NCBI GenBank assembly: GCA_030696045.1
Contig: JAUYNO010000061.1
Span: 1-46,613, forward strand
Direction of reading: 5' to 3'
Source of the DNA: Stagnimonas sp.
GTDB lineage: Bacteria > Pseudomonadota > Gammaproteobacteria > Nevskiales > Nevskiaceae
DNA length: 46,613 nucleotides
The notes under the pieces are model-generated. The model did not search any database, was not told the DNA's origin, and was given only the letters and a program-made list of their open reading frames with translations. Position numbers and translations under genes: made by a program. This document shows positions 17,562-26,984 of the stretch, piece by piece. Each line of letters starts with the position of its first letter. Position 1 is the first letter of the stretch.

Positions 17562-18296
17562 GTGAAAGCGGAGCGACAGTTCCAAGGGGAAATTGCAGTT
17601 CGGGCAGTCGTCAGGGGGCACGAGTTGCCTGCGCCAAGCTTCAGCGCGTTTGCTGGCGCAGGGCGATCATCTGCGGTGGGATTCCCGGGTGCGCACAGGT
17701 TCTATACGCGACTGGGAAAGCGTCTTTTCGACATCGCTTTTTCAGCCGCGTTTCTGCTGATAGCTGGATTCTGGTTGCTGCCACTTCTGGCGCTTGTCAT
17801 TCGGATTGACTCGCGCGGCCCAGCGCTCTTTCGCCAGCGGCGCGTAGGACAAGGCGGTGTGGTGTTTACCTGCCTCAAGTTTAGGACGATGACCCACTCG
17901 CCGGAGGCGGAGTTCTGTCAAGTGCGGCGTAATGATCCGCGTGTCACTCGAGTGGGTTCGATTCTGCGCCGAACGAATCTCGACGAGTTGCCGCAGTTCC
18001 TCAATGTGCTGATTGGGCAGATGTCGATAGTAGGTCCACGTCCTCACGTGCCTGAGTTGGACGAGGCCTTCTCCGGTAGTGTTCCCAGCTACGCTTGCCG
18101 CAATCTGGTGAAGCCCGGAATTACTGGTCTGGCGCAGATTTCCGGCTGCCGAGGCGAGACCCGTAGCGTCCGCGAAATGAACCATCGGGTTCGGTTCGAT
18201 GTGTTCTACATTCGTTCAGTATCATTGGGGATGGATGTAGGTATCGTTATCAAGACTGCGTTGAGCGTCTTGCGCGGAGATGATCGGGCGTTCTAG
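17562..18296 (+). CDS. Initiating sugar-1-phosphate transferase (bacterial sugar transferase, WcaJ/PssY-like)
   Basis: 244 residues with a GTG start supported by a strong GGAGGG seven bases upstream. After about 45 poorly conserved residues comes the membrane re-entrant helix region ([19 protein letters not shown]) and the polyprenol-phosphate hexose-1-phosphate transferase core: [48 protein letters not shown]. This single-domain monotopic form lacks the N-terminal helices of full WcaJ. It should load the first sugar phosphate from a nucleotide sugar onto undecaprenyl phosphate, starting the repeat unit. The sugar (glucose, galactose or an amino sugar) cannot be told. It opens the polysaccharide locus, 237 bases after secF. 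Confidence 0.9.
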   Translation: MKAERQFQGEIAVRAVVRGHELPAPSFSAFAGAGRSSAVGFPGAHRFYTRLGKRLFDIAFSAAFLLIAGFWLLPLLALVIRIDSRGPALFRQRRVGQGGVVFTCLKFRTMTHSPEAEFCQVRRNDPRVTRVGSILRRTNLDELPQFLNVLIGQMSIVGPRPHVPELDEAFSGSVPSYACRNLVKPGITGLAQISGCRGETRSVREMNHRVRFDVFYIRSVSLGMDVGIVIKTALSVLRGDDRAF

Positions 18297-18414
18297 CTAG
18301 CGCGCGCGGGCAATTTTCGTCGTCGTTGACGGAGGTGTTTCCGTTTTTTGAGGCTGTCATGGCGATAGTCGCAAGGACATTGCGACATTTGTGTTGCTTC
18401 TTTCGGGTGGTCAA

Positions 18415-19608
18415 ATGATTAACAAGCGCTCAATGGTGCTGCATGCAGCAGCAAAGCTCCTGCTCGCCGGCACTTCGATGATGGTGTTGTCCTCGTGCGC
18501 GATCGTCCCGGGGCTTCAGATCAGAACTGACGCCCCAGACGCGCCCGGCAGCGTAAGGGTGACGGAGCGAGGCAACGAAAAGCTCGTTGAGGTTGTCTCC
18601 GATCGGCAAGTTCTTCAGGCTTTCAAACTGGTCACCATGTCCGGTGATGTCTTGATGAAGGAGCGGTTGGGGCAGATCGAATTGGCGGCAACTGCACCTG
18701 GGCTGGGCTCTGTGACGCCGGACAGCAGTGTTCCCGAGTACAGAATCGGTCCGGGTGATGTCATTCAGATCATCATTTGGGATCACCCCGAACTGACAAG
18801 TCCAACTGGCGAATTTCGCGATCCAGTGTCTTCTGGACGACTGGTTTCCGCGGACGGAATGCTTTTCTACCCCTACGCTGGCGAACTGAAAGTATCCGGC
18901 ATGACCGTCCCGCAGGTTCGCAACCTGCTTTCCGAGCGCCTTGCCAAGGTCATCAGCAAACCTCAGGTGGATGTTCGGGTGGTGGCCTACCGCTCACAAC
19001 GTGTACAGGTCAGTGGCGAAGTCGCGGCGCCTGGGCTCGTCACTCTTGACGACACTCCGAAAGGTATTCTGGAGGCGCTCAGTGAGCGAGGTGGCTTCGC
19101 TGCTTCCGCCAGTCGCCGATCACTTACGCTGATTCGCCAGGGGATCAGTCATGAGGTCAATCTTTCAGGTCTAATATTCGGTGGCCATCCCGATATAAAT
19201 CCGCCACTGCATCCGGGCGACATTATTCATGTGCCGCACAAGGAGTCGCAGCAGGTGTTTGTATTCGGCGAGGTCGGTAAACAGGCCGAAGTTGCTCTTG
19301 ACCAATCCGATATTTCTTTGACACAGGTTCTCGCGCGCTCGGGAGGGCTGGATCAGTTGCGAGCTGACGATTCGGGAGTGCTGGTATTCCGGAAGGCTGC
19401 CAACGCAAATGAAGTGCCGACAATTTACGCACTGGATATTGGTAGGCCGATGGGACTTTTGTTGGCGGGCGAATTTCTGATGCAACCACGTGATGTTGTA
19501 TATGTCCAAGCAACTGGATTCGCGAAATACAATGCTGTCATCGGTCAGTTCCTGCCGACGATCTCTGCGATATTCCAATTGGATCGTTTGACCGCAAGGC
19601 AGCGTTAG
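18415..19608 (+). CDS. wza: Polysaccharide export outer-membrane lipoprotein (Wza family)
   Basis: 397 residues with a lipoprotein signal ending at Cys28 (MMVLSSC). The poly_export domain begins near YRIGPGDVIQIIIWDHPELT and contains GMLFYPYAGELKVSGMTVPQ and RNLLSERLAKVISKPQVDVR. Two SLBB domains follow (VQVSGEVAAPGLVTLDD; VFVFGEVGKQAEVALDQ). The C-terminus has the hydrophobic stretch expected for the octameric helical barrel. It forms the outer-membrane exit channel and partners the Wzc-type protein encoded next. The start at 18415 gives a normal signal peptide; the open frame a few codons upstream is less likely. Confidence 0.94.
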   Translation: MINKRSMVLHAAAKLLLAGTSMMVLSSCAIVPGLQIRTDAPDAPGSVRVTERGNEKLVEVVSDRQVLQAFKLVTMSGDVLMKERLGQIELAATAPGLGSVTPDSSVPEYRIGPGDVIQIIIWDHPELTSPTGEFRDPVSSGRLVSADGMLFYPYAGELKVSGMTVPQVRNLLSERLAKVISKPQVDVRVVAYRSQRVQVSGEVAAPGLVTLDDTPKGILEALSERGGFAASASRRSLTLIRQGISHEVNLSGLIFGGHPDINPPLHPGDIIHVPHKESQQVFVFGEVGKQAEVALDQSDISLTQVLARSGGLDQLRADDSGVLVFRKAANANEVPTIYALDIGRPMGLLLAGEFLMQPRDVVYVQATGFAKYNAVIGQFLPTISAIFQLDRLTARQR

Positions 19609-19750
19609 CGCAAAAGAGTGACATTCGAGTCCGACTATCGAAGTTATTTCCCTCGCTTCTTGGAATGACTTTCCTATTTTTTGAATTTCATAAGTTTCGA
19701 CTGTGTCGCGATAATAAGTTGCACAGTCATTTAATTTGTTTTTCTATAAC

Positions 19751-22009
19751 GTGAACGACCAAAATAGCAATACCGCAATGGCGCCCCATTTGGTGCAGGG
19801 CAAAGCTGCTGAGGAGATAAATATTCGGGAGCTTTTTGATATCATTTGGAGCGGCAAGTGGATTGTCGTCGCGGTTTCGGTTTTTTTTCTGCTTGTTGGC
19901 ATTTTTTTTGTGTTGATTGCGCAACCCATTTTCTCAGCAACCGGCGTTGTGCAGATTGAAAAACCGCAGAGTCAACTTGATAAATCTCTAAATGAGTTGT
20001 CTTCATTGATCGGCGCGGCTCCAGCCGAGGCGACTGCTGAAATTGCCATACTAAAAAGTCGGATGATCTTGGGGACGATATCCGAAAATTTGAAACTTTA
20101 TATTAAAGCGGAGCCACGGTATCTCCCTGTCGTGGGCAAGGCCATTGTTCGTAGGCGGGGCTTGCTTGCGCAACCGGCGGCGCCATTGTTGGGATTTGAG
20201 CAATATGCATGGGGTGGTGAATCCATAACCGTTACAAGTTTAGATGTTCCACGGCAATGGCAAAACCAGGCGTTGATTCTCACGGCCACGAGTGATGGAT
20301 ATAGCTTGAGGACGGCAGGCGGAGCAAGAATTTTTGACGGGAAGGTTGGTGAGCGCTCGTCGGTGACATCCGCGAACGGTGACTTCGCAGTTTTCGTGCA
20401 GTCGTTGGTGGCCAGAGTTGGAACCGAGTTCGAATTGACCCGCTTGGCGGAGCAGACTGTTTACGCGATGCTTGACGAACAGTTGGAAATATCCGAGCAG
20501 CCGCGGGATTCTGGGGTAATACAGATCAGCGCGGAAGCAGAGCGCCCAAACTTTGCGGTTAGGCTGGTCAACGAGGTTCAGGATATTTACCTGCGCCAGA
20601 ATGTCGAGCGACGATCAGCGCAGGCGCAGTCCTCGCTTGAGTTTCTCAAGGCTCAACTCCCTGAACTGAAGACGAAAGTGGACGAGGCCCAGGCCCGTCT
20701 GAATAGCTACCAGCTCGCAAAGGGTTCGGTAGATGTCCAGCGTGAGACCGAACTTGTTTTGACGCAGGCCGTCAATCTCGAGACCCAACGATTGAGCCTG
20801 CTGCAGCAGAGAGAAGCCGCATTGCAGCGGTTCACCAGCCAGCACCCGGTCGTAGTCACGCTGACGGAGCAGGTGCGCGCTATTGAACAGCAGCAACTCA
20901 AGGTCAAGGGGCAGGTTGAGGCTTTGCCTGAAACCCAGCAGGAAGTTCTGAGTTTAATGCGAGATGTGGAAGTTAACACCCAGCTGTACACGTCTCTGCT
21001 GAATTCCGCTCAGCAACTGCAGATCACCAAGGCGGGGACCGTTGGCAATGTAAGAATCATTGATTCCGGCTTGCCTACGCTGCGTCCCATTAAGCCTAAC
21101 AAGCCCTTGGTAATTGCACTATGTGGCGTGCTCGGAGTCTTCCTCGGTGTGCTTTCGGTGTTCGCAATCCGCTCTCTCTTGCGCGGCGTGGACCGGCCGG
21201 AAGACGTGGATCGAGTTATTGGGTTGCCCACTTATGCATCAATCCCGTACTCCCAGGCGCAGCGCAGAATCGTCGCGCGGCTAGGCAAGAAGAACTCAAC
21301 CGACAATCTGTTGCTGGCGGCCCTCGACCCGGGGGACCTTGCCATCGAGGCGTTGCGGGGACTCCGTACTTCTTTGCACTTCGCGATGATGGAGGCTAGC
21401 AACAACGTGGTGATGATCACTGGCCCCATCGCCGGCTTGGGAAAATCCTTCGTGTCGGTTAATTTGGCTGCTGTCCTCGCACTCACTGGTAAGCGCACCG
21501 TGGTTATCGACGCTGACCTTCGGCGGGGGCACTTGCATCGTTACGCGGGCATCTCGCAGAAGGCTGGCTTGAGCGACTTTGTTGCCGGCACGGCGGAAGA
21601 GGCGGGAATAATAAAAAAGACCCAGCTTGGGAATCTTGACATGATTCCCTGCGGTACTCGGCCACCAAACCCTGCGGAAATCCTGATGAGCGAGCGCTTC
21701 GCGCAGCTAATTGAAAAATTATCCGCTACCTACGATTTCGTCGTGATTGATACGCCGCCGTCGCTGCCGGTTACCGATGCGGCCATTGTTGGGCGGATGG
21801 CTGGGACTACCTTCGTCGTGCTCAAAGCGGCTGAACATCCGATGCGTGCAATCGAAGAGACGGTCAAGCGTCTGCGACAAGGTGGCGTTCAGGTGAGTGG
21901 CATGATCTTCAATCAGGTTGGCGCGCGCATGGGCAGTTATGGCTATGGAGCCTACGGGTACTCTTACGGCTATTCGACCTATGGCTATCGGTCGAAACCC
22001 ACGGCCTGA
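19751..22009 (+). CDS. wzc: Polysaccharide co-polymerase/tyrosine autokinase (Wzc family)
   Basis: 752 residues. A Wzz domain with two membrane helices (IVVAVSVFFLLVGIFFVLIA and LVIALCGVLGVFLGVLSVFA) flanks a periplasmic coiled-coil region. A cytoplasmic BY-kinase domain follows: Walker A GPIAGLGKS with Lys565, Walker A' TVVIDADLRRGH and Walker B FVVIDTPPSLPVTDA. The C-terminus has a tyrosine cluster (YGYGAYGYSYGYSTYGYRS), the autophosphorylation tail. It controls polymerisation and export with Wza. The start is uncertain: GTG at 19751 is chosen; TTG at 19736 and ATG at 19778 are alternatives, none with a clear Shine-Dalgarno. The first 700 bases are AT-rich. No matching Wzb phosphatase is seen in the window. 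Confidence 0.93.
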   Translation: MNDQNSNTAMAPHLVQGKAAEEINIRELFDIIWSGKWIVVAVSVFFLLVGIFFVLIAQPIFSATGVVQIEKPQSQLDKSLNELSSLIGAAPAEATAEIAILKSRMILGTISENLKLYIKAEPRYLPVVGKAIVRRRGLLAQPAAPLLGFEQYAWGGESITVTSLDVPRQWQNQALILTATSDGYSLRTAGGARIFDGKVGERSSVTSANGDFAVFVQSLVARVGTEFELTRLAEQTVYAMLDEQLEISEQPRDSGVIQISAEAERPNFAVRLVNEVQDIYLRQNVERRSAQAQSSLEFLKAQLPELKTKVDEAQARLNSYQLAKGSVDVQRETELVLTQAVNLETQRLSLLQQREAALQRFTSQHPVVVTLTEQVRAIEQQQLKVKGQVEALPETQQEVLSLMRDVEVNTQLYTSLLNSAQQLQITKAGTVGNVRIIDSGLPTLRPIKPNKPLVIALCGVLGVFLGVLSVFAIRSLLRGVDRPEDVDRVIGLPTYASIPYSQAQRRIVARLGKKNSTDNLLLAALDPGDLAIEALRGLRTSLHFAMMEASNNVVMITGPIAGLGKSFVSVNLAAVLALTGKRTVVIDADLRRGHLHRYAGISQKAGLSDFVAGTAEEAGIIKKTQLGNLDMIPCGTRPPNPAEILMSERFAQLIEKLSATYDFVVIDTPPSLPVTDAAIVGRMAGTTFVVLKAAEHPMRAIEETVKRLRQGGVQVSGMIFNQVGARMGSYGYGAYGYSYGYSTYGYRSKPTA

Positions 22010-22107
22010 ACAACTCGGCCATGGTTGATGGGGTGGGTTGGAGTTGCTGCCATCGTGAACGAGGCGTAGGACGTGACCATGGCATTGCCGGTGCGTGAGA
22101 GTTGAGT

Positions 22108-23100
22108 ATGTACGTTGCCCAGATCAGGAGAGGAAGCAGTCAGTCCACGGCCGAACTCGATTCCGTGTCGTCCGTGCTGGCGCAGTTGCTGCTGCAGGGG
22201 ATTTCTGTCGATTACGCGTGCAAGCGCGGCGAATGCGGGCAGTGCAGGGTTGAACTGCTTGCCGGAGCTGTGAAGCCGCTTGAGGCGGCATGGCCATACC
22301 GTTCAGGTTCGAGTTCGGTGTTGCTTTGCAACGTGATCGCGCAATCTGATTTGAAGATCGATGTTCCGCACCTGCAAGAATTAGCCGGGATTCAACAGCT
22401 AAAAGTTCCGGCCAAGATTCACCAACTCGTTCACCTGTCAGAGGACGTGCTGGAGGTCTACCTGCGCCTTCCACCGTCGACACAATTTCGTTTTCTTGCC
22501 GGTCAGTTCATACGGGTGACCAATGGCGAAAAAGTAACGCGCAGCTACTCGTTGGCTGCACCTGTTGCTGAGGACAAATTGCTACGCGTGCAGGTCCGAC
22601 GGGTAGGAGGAGGCGCCTTCAGCGACTGGCTATTCGGCCGGGCAAAACTTGGTGAACTGTTGTACGTCGAAGGCCCTTGCGGCAAGTTCTTTTTTCGCGA
22701 CGCCGGTGAATTCAAGAAATCCATCTTCCTCGCCACTGGTACTGGTGTGGCGCCGATTTACGCAATCTTGGCCGCGTTGACGCCAGACCAAGTTCGGCGT
22801 GCCGGTTCGATTCACGTCTATTGGGGCAATCGTTCTCGTAACGATGCCTATTTTATCGGCGAATTGACAAAACTGTTGGATCGGTTGGGGGCGGGGCTGA
22901 CCCTGGTGTTTTCCAGCGAAGCAACTAATCAGGGAAGACGCTATGTGCAGGATTATCTACTCGACGAACATCCGGACTTGTCGTCGGCGCAAGTCTTCGC
23001 TGCAGGGAGTTCGCTTATGACAGCAGCTGCTGCAGAGGTCTGTTCTAGACTTGGGTTGCCCGAGGATTGTTACCACTCTGATCCATTCACAGTGTCCTGA
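22108..23100 (+). CDS. ddhD: CDP-6-deoxy-L-threo-D-glycero-4-hexulose-3-dehydrase reductase (E3)
   Basis: 330 residues. An N-terminal plant-type [2Fe-2S] ferredoxin domain has Cys38, Cys43 and Cys46 ([10 protein letters not shown]) plus Cys74 (VLLCN). A ferredoxin-NADP reductase module follows with the FAD motif RSYSLAAP and the NAD(P) motif [12 protein letters not shown]. This is the DdhD/AscD/E3 architecture. It passes electrons from NAD(P)H via FAD and its iron-sulfur cluster to the DdhC dehydrase during C-3 deoxygenation. It lies directly upstream of ddhA, ddhB and ddhC, which strengthens the call. Generic oxidoreductases share the fold, so the specific role rests partly on context. Confidence 0.9.
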   Translation: MYVAQIRRGSSQSTAELDSVSSVLAQLLLQGISVDYACKRGECGQCRVELLAGAVKPLEAAWPYRSGSSSVLLCNVIAQSDLKIDVPHLQELAGIQQLKVPAKIHQLVHLSEDVLEVYLRLPPSTQFRFLAGQFIRVTNGEKVTRSYSLAAPVAEDKLLRVQVRRVGGGAFSDWLFGRAKLGELLYVEGPCGKFFFRDAGEFKKSIFLATGTGVAPIYAILAALTPDQVRRAGSIHVYWGNRSRNDAYFIGELTKLLDRLGAGLTLVFSSEATNQGRRYVQDYLLDEHPDLSSAQVFAAGSSLMTAAAAEVCSRLGLPEDCYHSDPFTVS

Positions 23101-23126
23101 TTTTTTTTAACGCGCGAGGCGAAATA

Positions 23127-23897
23127 GTGAAAGCCGTAATCCTGGCCGGTGGTCTTGGTACCCGACTTAGCGAAGAAACCGTAAGCAGACCCAAGCCGAT
23201 GGTCGAGATCGGCGGTAAGCCGATCCTGTGGCACATCATGAAGATTTATGCCGCGCACGGCGTAAACGAATTTGTTATCTGCCTCGGCTACAAGGGTTAT
23301 GTGATCAAGGAGTATTTCGCAAACTATTTCCTGCACATGTCGGATGTAACCTTCGACATGGCCAAGAATCAGATGGAAGTGCATCACAACAACGCCGAGC
23401 CTTGGCGGGTTACCTTGGTCGACACCGGGGAATCGACCATGACCGGTGGCCGACTCAAGCGGGTCAAGCAGTATGTCGAGAAAGAAGATCTGTTCTGCTT
23501 CACCTACGGCGACGGTGTCGGAAATGTGGATATTGCCCGGACGCTGAGCTTTCACAAGAGCCATGGCCGCTTGGCGACCCTTACCGGCACCCAGCCTCCC
23601 GGGCGCTTTGGCGCGCTGGGCATGGAGGGGGACCAAATCCATTCCTTCCAGGAAAAGCCAATGGGCGAGGGTGGTTGGATCAACGGCGGCTTCTTCGTGC
23701 TGTCGCCCAAGGTCATCGACTACATTGATGATGACGCGAGCATCTGGGAGCGTGCACCGCTCGAGAGCTTGGCTGCCGAAGGTCAGCTGATGGTTCATCG
23801 ACATTCTGGTTTCTGGCAGCCGATGGACACCTTGCGCGACAAGCAGCATCTGGAAGAACTGTGGCAGTCTGGCAAGGCTCCCTGGAAACTTTGGTGA
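23127..23897 (+). CDS. ddhA: Glucose-1-phosphate cytidylyltransferase
   Basis: 256 residues (DdhA/RfbF), which makes CDP-D-glucose from CTP and glucose-1-phosphate, the first step to CDP-3,6-dideoxyhexoses. The nucleotidyltransferase signature is [13 protein letters not shown] with [17 protein letters not shown]. Other conserved features are [12 protein letters not shown] (metal-binding aspartates) and [13 protein letters not shown]. The start is a GTG at 23127. It is 26 bases from ddhD and essentially contiguous with ddhB. Confidence 0.95.
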   Translation: MKAVILAGGLGTRLSEETVSRPKPMVEIGGKPILWHIMKIYAAHGVNEFVICLGYKGYVIKEYFANYFLHMSDVTFDMAKNQMEVHHNNAEPWRVTLVDTGESTMTGGRLKRVKQYVEKEDLFCFTYGDGVGNVDIARTLSFHKSHGRLATLTGTQPPGRFGALGMEGDQIHSFQEKPMGEGGWINGGFFVLSPKVIDYIDDDASIWERAPLESLAAEGQLMVHRHSGFWQPMDTLRDKQHLEELWQSGKAPWKLW

Positions 23898-23902
23898 ATC
23901 GT

Positions 23903-25012
23903 ATGAGTGCCGCCACGGCCGCCGTTGGCAGCGGTTCGCCAGAGGCTCGTTTCTGGGCTGGCCGGCGAGTGTTCATGACTGGGCACACCGGCTTCAAAGG
24001 TGGTTGGCTGTCGCTGTGGTTGAAGAGCATGGGGGCCGAACTGACAGGCTATGCCCTGCCGCCAGAGACCAATCCCCATCTCTTTGGCGCCGCTCGTGTC
24101 GCTGACGACATGACGTCGATATTTGGTGACATCCGCGACTTCACCGCGCTCAACGCGGCCATTCAGGCGGCCCAGCCCGAGGTGGTGATCCACATGGCCG
24201 CCCAGCCGCTGGTGCGCCTGTCCTATACCCAGCCGGTGGAAACCTATGCGACCAACGTGATGGGCACCGTGCACCTGCTCGAATCGGTGCGGCAATGTTC
24301 GGGTGTGCGTGCTGTCGTGAGCGTGACGACGGACAAGTGCTACGAAAATCGCGAATGGGTCTGGGGTTATCGCGAAGACGAGCCAATGGGGGGCTACGAC
24401 CCCTACAGCAACAGCAAGGGCTGTGCGGAACTGGTGACCTCAGCCTATCGCCGCTCCTACTTCAACCAGGAGCGGTATGCGCATCACGGCGTGGCCGTAG
24501 CCAGCGCGCGGGCTGGCAACGTCATCGGCGGCGGTGACTGGGCCGGGGACCGTCTGCTTCCCGATTTCGTGCGCGCCATCAGTAAGCAACAGGCGGTGCG
24601 GATCCGCAGCCCCAAGGCCACGCGCCCCTGGCAGCATGTACTGGAACCGCTGAGTGGTTATCTGGTGCTGGCCCAGCATCTAGTGGAGCACGGCGCGGCG
24701 TATGCCGAGGCATGGAATTTTGGTCCGGCCGATACTGACGCCAAGCCGGTTGAGTGGATCGTCGACACCATCACCCGGCGCTGGGGCGCTGGCGCTCGCT
24801 GGGAACTGGAATCGGGCGAGCAGCCCCATGAGGCCAACTACCTGAAACTGGACTGTTCAAAGGCGCGAGCGCGTTTGGGCTGGGCGCCACGTTGGGGACT
24901 GGGCTTGGCGCTGGATCGCATCGTCGACTGGCATAAGGCGCAACTACGTGGGGAGGATATGCGGGAGCACTGCCTGATGCAGATTGCCGAGTACGAGCGC
25001 AGCCCCCTGTAA
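23903..25012 (+). CDS. ddhB: CDP-glucose 4,6-dehydratase
   Basis: 369 residues (DdhB/RfbG), a short-chain dehydrogenase/reductase that converts CDP-D-glucose to CDP-4-keto-6-deoxy-D-glucose. The NAD-binding motif is TGHTGFKGGWLSLWL. Family marks are SVTTDKCYENREWVWGY, YDPYSNSKGCAELV (the YxxxK catalytic pair), and RAGNVIGGGDWAGDRLLPD. The start at ATG 23903 follows the ddhA stop by 5 bases. A GTG at 23894 that overlaps that stop is an alternative. A 97-base gap separates it from ddhC, so ddhC could have an extra promoter, but I see no clear one. Confidence 0.95.
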   Translation: MSAATAAVGSGSPEARFWAGRRVFMTGHTGFKGGWLSLWLKSMGAELTGYALPPETNPHLFGAARVADDMTSIFGDIRDFTALNAAIQAAQPEVVIHMAAQPLVRLSYTQPVETYATNVMGTVHLLESVRQCSGVRAVVSVTTDKCYENREWVWGYREDEPMGGYDPYSNSKGCAELVTSAYRRSYFNQERYAHHGVAVASARAGNVIGGGDWAGDRLLPDFVRAISKQQAVRIRSPKATRPWQHVLEPLSGYLVLAQHLVEHGAAYAEAWNFGPADTDAKPVEWIVDTITRRWGAGARWELESGEQPHEANYLKLDCSKARARLGWAPRWGLGLALDRIVDWHKAQLRGEDMREHCLMQIAEYERSPL

Positions 25013-25109
25013 ATCAACGAGCCCTTTTCATTGCCCCGCAGGCCCAGATTTAGCCTGCTAATGGCTGCTGTCCAACCTTTATCATCCAAGCTATCGAGTT
25101 GCATCTCCA

Positions 25110-26438
25110 ATGAACGACGCAAGCCGTACCCCAGACAGCCTCCGACAGCAGATTCTCGGCCTGGTCGAACAATATGCCGCGCTGGCTCACCTGCCAGCCC
25201 CGTTTGAGCCCGGCAAAACAGTGCTGCCGCCCTCGGGCAAGGTCATCGGTGCCCCCGAGTTGAAGAACATGGTGGAGGCCAGTCTGGACGGCTGGCTGAC
25301 CACCGGCCGATTCAATGAGGCCTTCGAGGCGCGACTGGCGAAGTTCATCGGCATCAAGTACCTGATCACCGTCAACTCGGGATCGTCGGCCAATCTGGTT
25401 GCATTTTCCACACTCACTTCGCCTCGCCTGGGTGATCGGGCAATCAAGCCTGGCGACGAGGTGATCGGTGTGGCGGCGGGCTTCCCCACTACCGTCAACC
25501 CCATCCTGCAATTTGGCGCGGTGCCGGTATTTGTCGATGTCGACCTGGCCACGCACAACATCGATGCCAGCCTGATCGAGGCAGCGATCACGCCCAAGAC
25601 CAAGGCCATCATGCTGGCCCACACCCTGGGCAATCCATTCAACCTTGATGTGGTGACCACACTTTGCAAGAAGTATGGCCTGTGGCTGGTGGAAGACTGC
25701 TGCGATGCCCTCGGCGCAACCTACAGGGGGCAACATGTCGGTACCTTTGGCGATATCGGTACTGTGAGCTTCTACCCCGCGCACCACATCACCATGGGTG
25801 AGGGTGGGGCGGTGTTCACCAACAACCCCGAGCTCAAGCTTATTGCCGAATCCTTTCGCGACTGGGGCCGGGACTGCTACTGCGCCCCGGGCAAGGACAA
25901 CACCTGCAACAAGCGCTTCTGCTGGAAACTGGGCTCGTTGCCGGAAGGCTATGACCACAAGTACACCTACTCCCATCTTGGCTACAACCTCAAGATCACC
26001 GACATGCAGGCTGCCTGCGCACTGGCGCAGATGGATCGTTTGGAGGACTTCGTCCGTATCCGTCGTCACAACTTCAACTACCTGAAGAACCGCCTTAAGA
26101 GTTGCGAGCAGTTTCTGCAACTGACGGAAGTTACACCGAATGCCGAGGCATCCTGGTTTGGTTTCCCGATCACCATTCGTCCGGAGTCCGGCGTCAGCCG
26201 GCTCGCGCTCACGCAGTATCTGGATCAGAACAAGGTTGGAACCCGACTGCTGTTCGCTGGCAACCTCGTTCGTCAGCCCTACATGATCGGGCGCAACTAC
26301 CGCGTGGTGGGCGATTTGACGCATACCGACATCACCATGAACCACACCTTCTGGGTTGGCGTATTCCCCGCACTGGACGAAGAACGCCTGGATTACATCG
26401 CGACCCAAATCGAGCAGTTTCTCGGCATTGGATTCTGA
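25110..26438 (+). CDS. ddhC: CDP-4-keto-6-deoxy-D-glucose 3-dehydrase (E1)
   Basis: 442 residues (DdhC/RfbH), a PMP-dependent [2Fe-2S] enzyme that removes the C-3 hydroxyl of CDP-4-keto-6-deoxyglucose with electrons from DdhD. It has the DegT/aminotransferase fold, but the usual PLP lysine is replaced by histidine in [13 protein letters not shown] (His225/His226), the diagnostic change of this family. The iron-sulfur cysteines are visible in [13 protein letters not shown] and the earlier VEDCCDALG. Length is the family norm. It ends 3 bases before the epimerase gene and starts a tightly coupled run of genes that continues to 30814. Confidence 0.96.
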   Translation: MNDASRTPDSLRQQILGLVEQYAALAHLPAPFEPGKTVLPPSGKVIGAPELKNMVEASLDGWLTTGRFNEAFEARLAKFIGIKYLITVNSGSSANLVAFSTLTSPRLGDRAIKPGDEVIGVAAGFPTTVNPILQFGAVPVFVDVDLATHNIDASLIEAAITPKTKAIMLAHTLGNPFNLDVVTTLCKKYGLWLVEDCCDALGATYRGQHVGTFGDIGTVSFYPAHHITMGEGGAVFTNNPELKLIAESFRDWGRDCYCAPGKDNTCNKRFCWKLGSLPEGYDHKYTYSHLGYNLKITDMQAACALAQMDRLEDFVRIRRHNFNYLKNRLKSCEQFLQLTEVTPNAEASWFGFPITIRPESGVSRLALTQYLDQNKVGTRLLFAGNLVRQPYMIGRNYRVVGDLTHTDITMNHTFWVGVFPALDEERLDYIATQIEQFLGIGF

Positions 26439-26441
26439 GCC

Positions 26442-26984
26442 ATGGAGATGAACGAACTCGCCGTCGCGGGCTGTTTCGTTGTGGTGCCGCGGCTGTTTCG
26501 CGATGCCAGGGGGCGTTTTGTTAAGCCCGTGGTGAGTTCTGTGCTCCGAGCCAAAGGTTTGCGATCCGACTTTGTCGAGCAGTACTACTCAACCTCCGCC
26601 AAGGGAGTGATCCGGGGGATGCACTTTCAGCTGCCACCCCACGACCACGCCAAGCTGGTGTACTGCGCTGCAGGCGCCGTTCAGGACGTACTGCTGGATC
26701 TCAGAGTCGGATCACCTACGTTCGGTCGGTACTGCACGCTAACGCTATCGGACGAAAATGCCCACGCCGTCTACATCCCCAGTGGCGTGGCACATGGCTT
26801 CGTTGGGCTGCAGGAACCTGGGCTGCTGGTGTACAACGTAACCTCTGAATACGCACCCACCCACGATTCGGGTGTGCGCTGGGACAGCTTCGGCTTTGAC
26901 TGGCCTGTAGGTCAGCCAGTGATGTCGGATCGTGACCGGGCGTTCCCCACGCTGGCTGAATTCGAGTCCCCTTTCCGCGCATGA
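26442..26984 (+). CDS. Nucleotide-sugar 3,5-epimerase family protein (RmlC-like; AscE candidate)
   Basis: 180 residues, cupin fold. Signatures of the RmlC family are SAKGVIRGMHFQLPPHDHAK (catalytic histidine in RGMHFQ), DVLLDLRVGSPTFGRY, IPSGVAHGFVGL and YNVTSEYAPTHDSGVRWDSF. The family includes dTDP-4-dehydrorhamnose epimerases and the Yersinia AscE that epimerises C-5 of CDP-3,6-dideoxy-4-ketoglucose. No other rhamnose genes are nearby, and the gene directly follows ddhDABC, so a CDP-sugar epimerase is the better reading (inference). It overlaps the next gene by ATGA. Confidence 0.8.
   Translation: MEMNELAVAGCFVVVPRLFRDARGRFVKPVVSSVLRAKGLRSDFVEQYYSTSAKGVIRGMHFQLPPHDHAKLVYCAAGAVQDVLLDLRVGSPTFGRYCTLTLSDENAHAVYIPSGVAHGFVGLQEPGLLVYNVTSEYAPTHDSGVRWDSFGFDWPVGQPVMSDRDRAFPTLAEFESPFRA

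Noticed and set aside
25013..25109. Possible terminator hairpin between ddhB and ddhC (GCAGGC...GCCTGC)
   Set aside because: The 6-bp stem at 25038-25058 has no following T-run, and the genes on both sides belong to one pathway.
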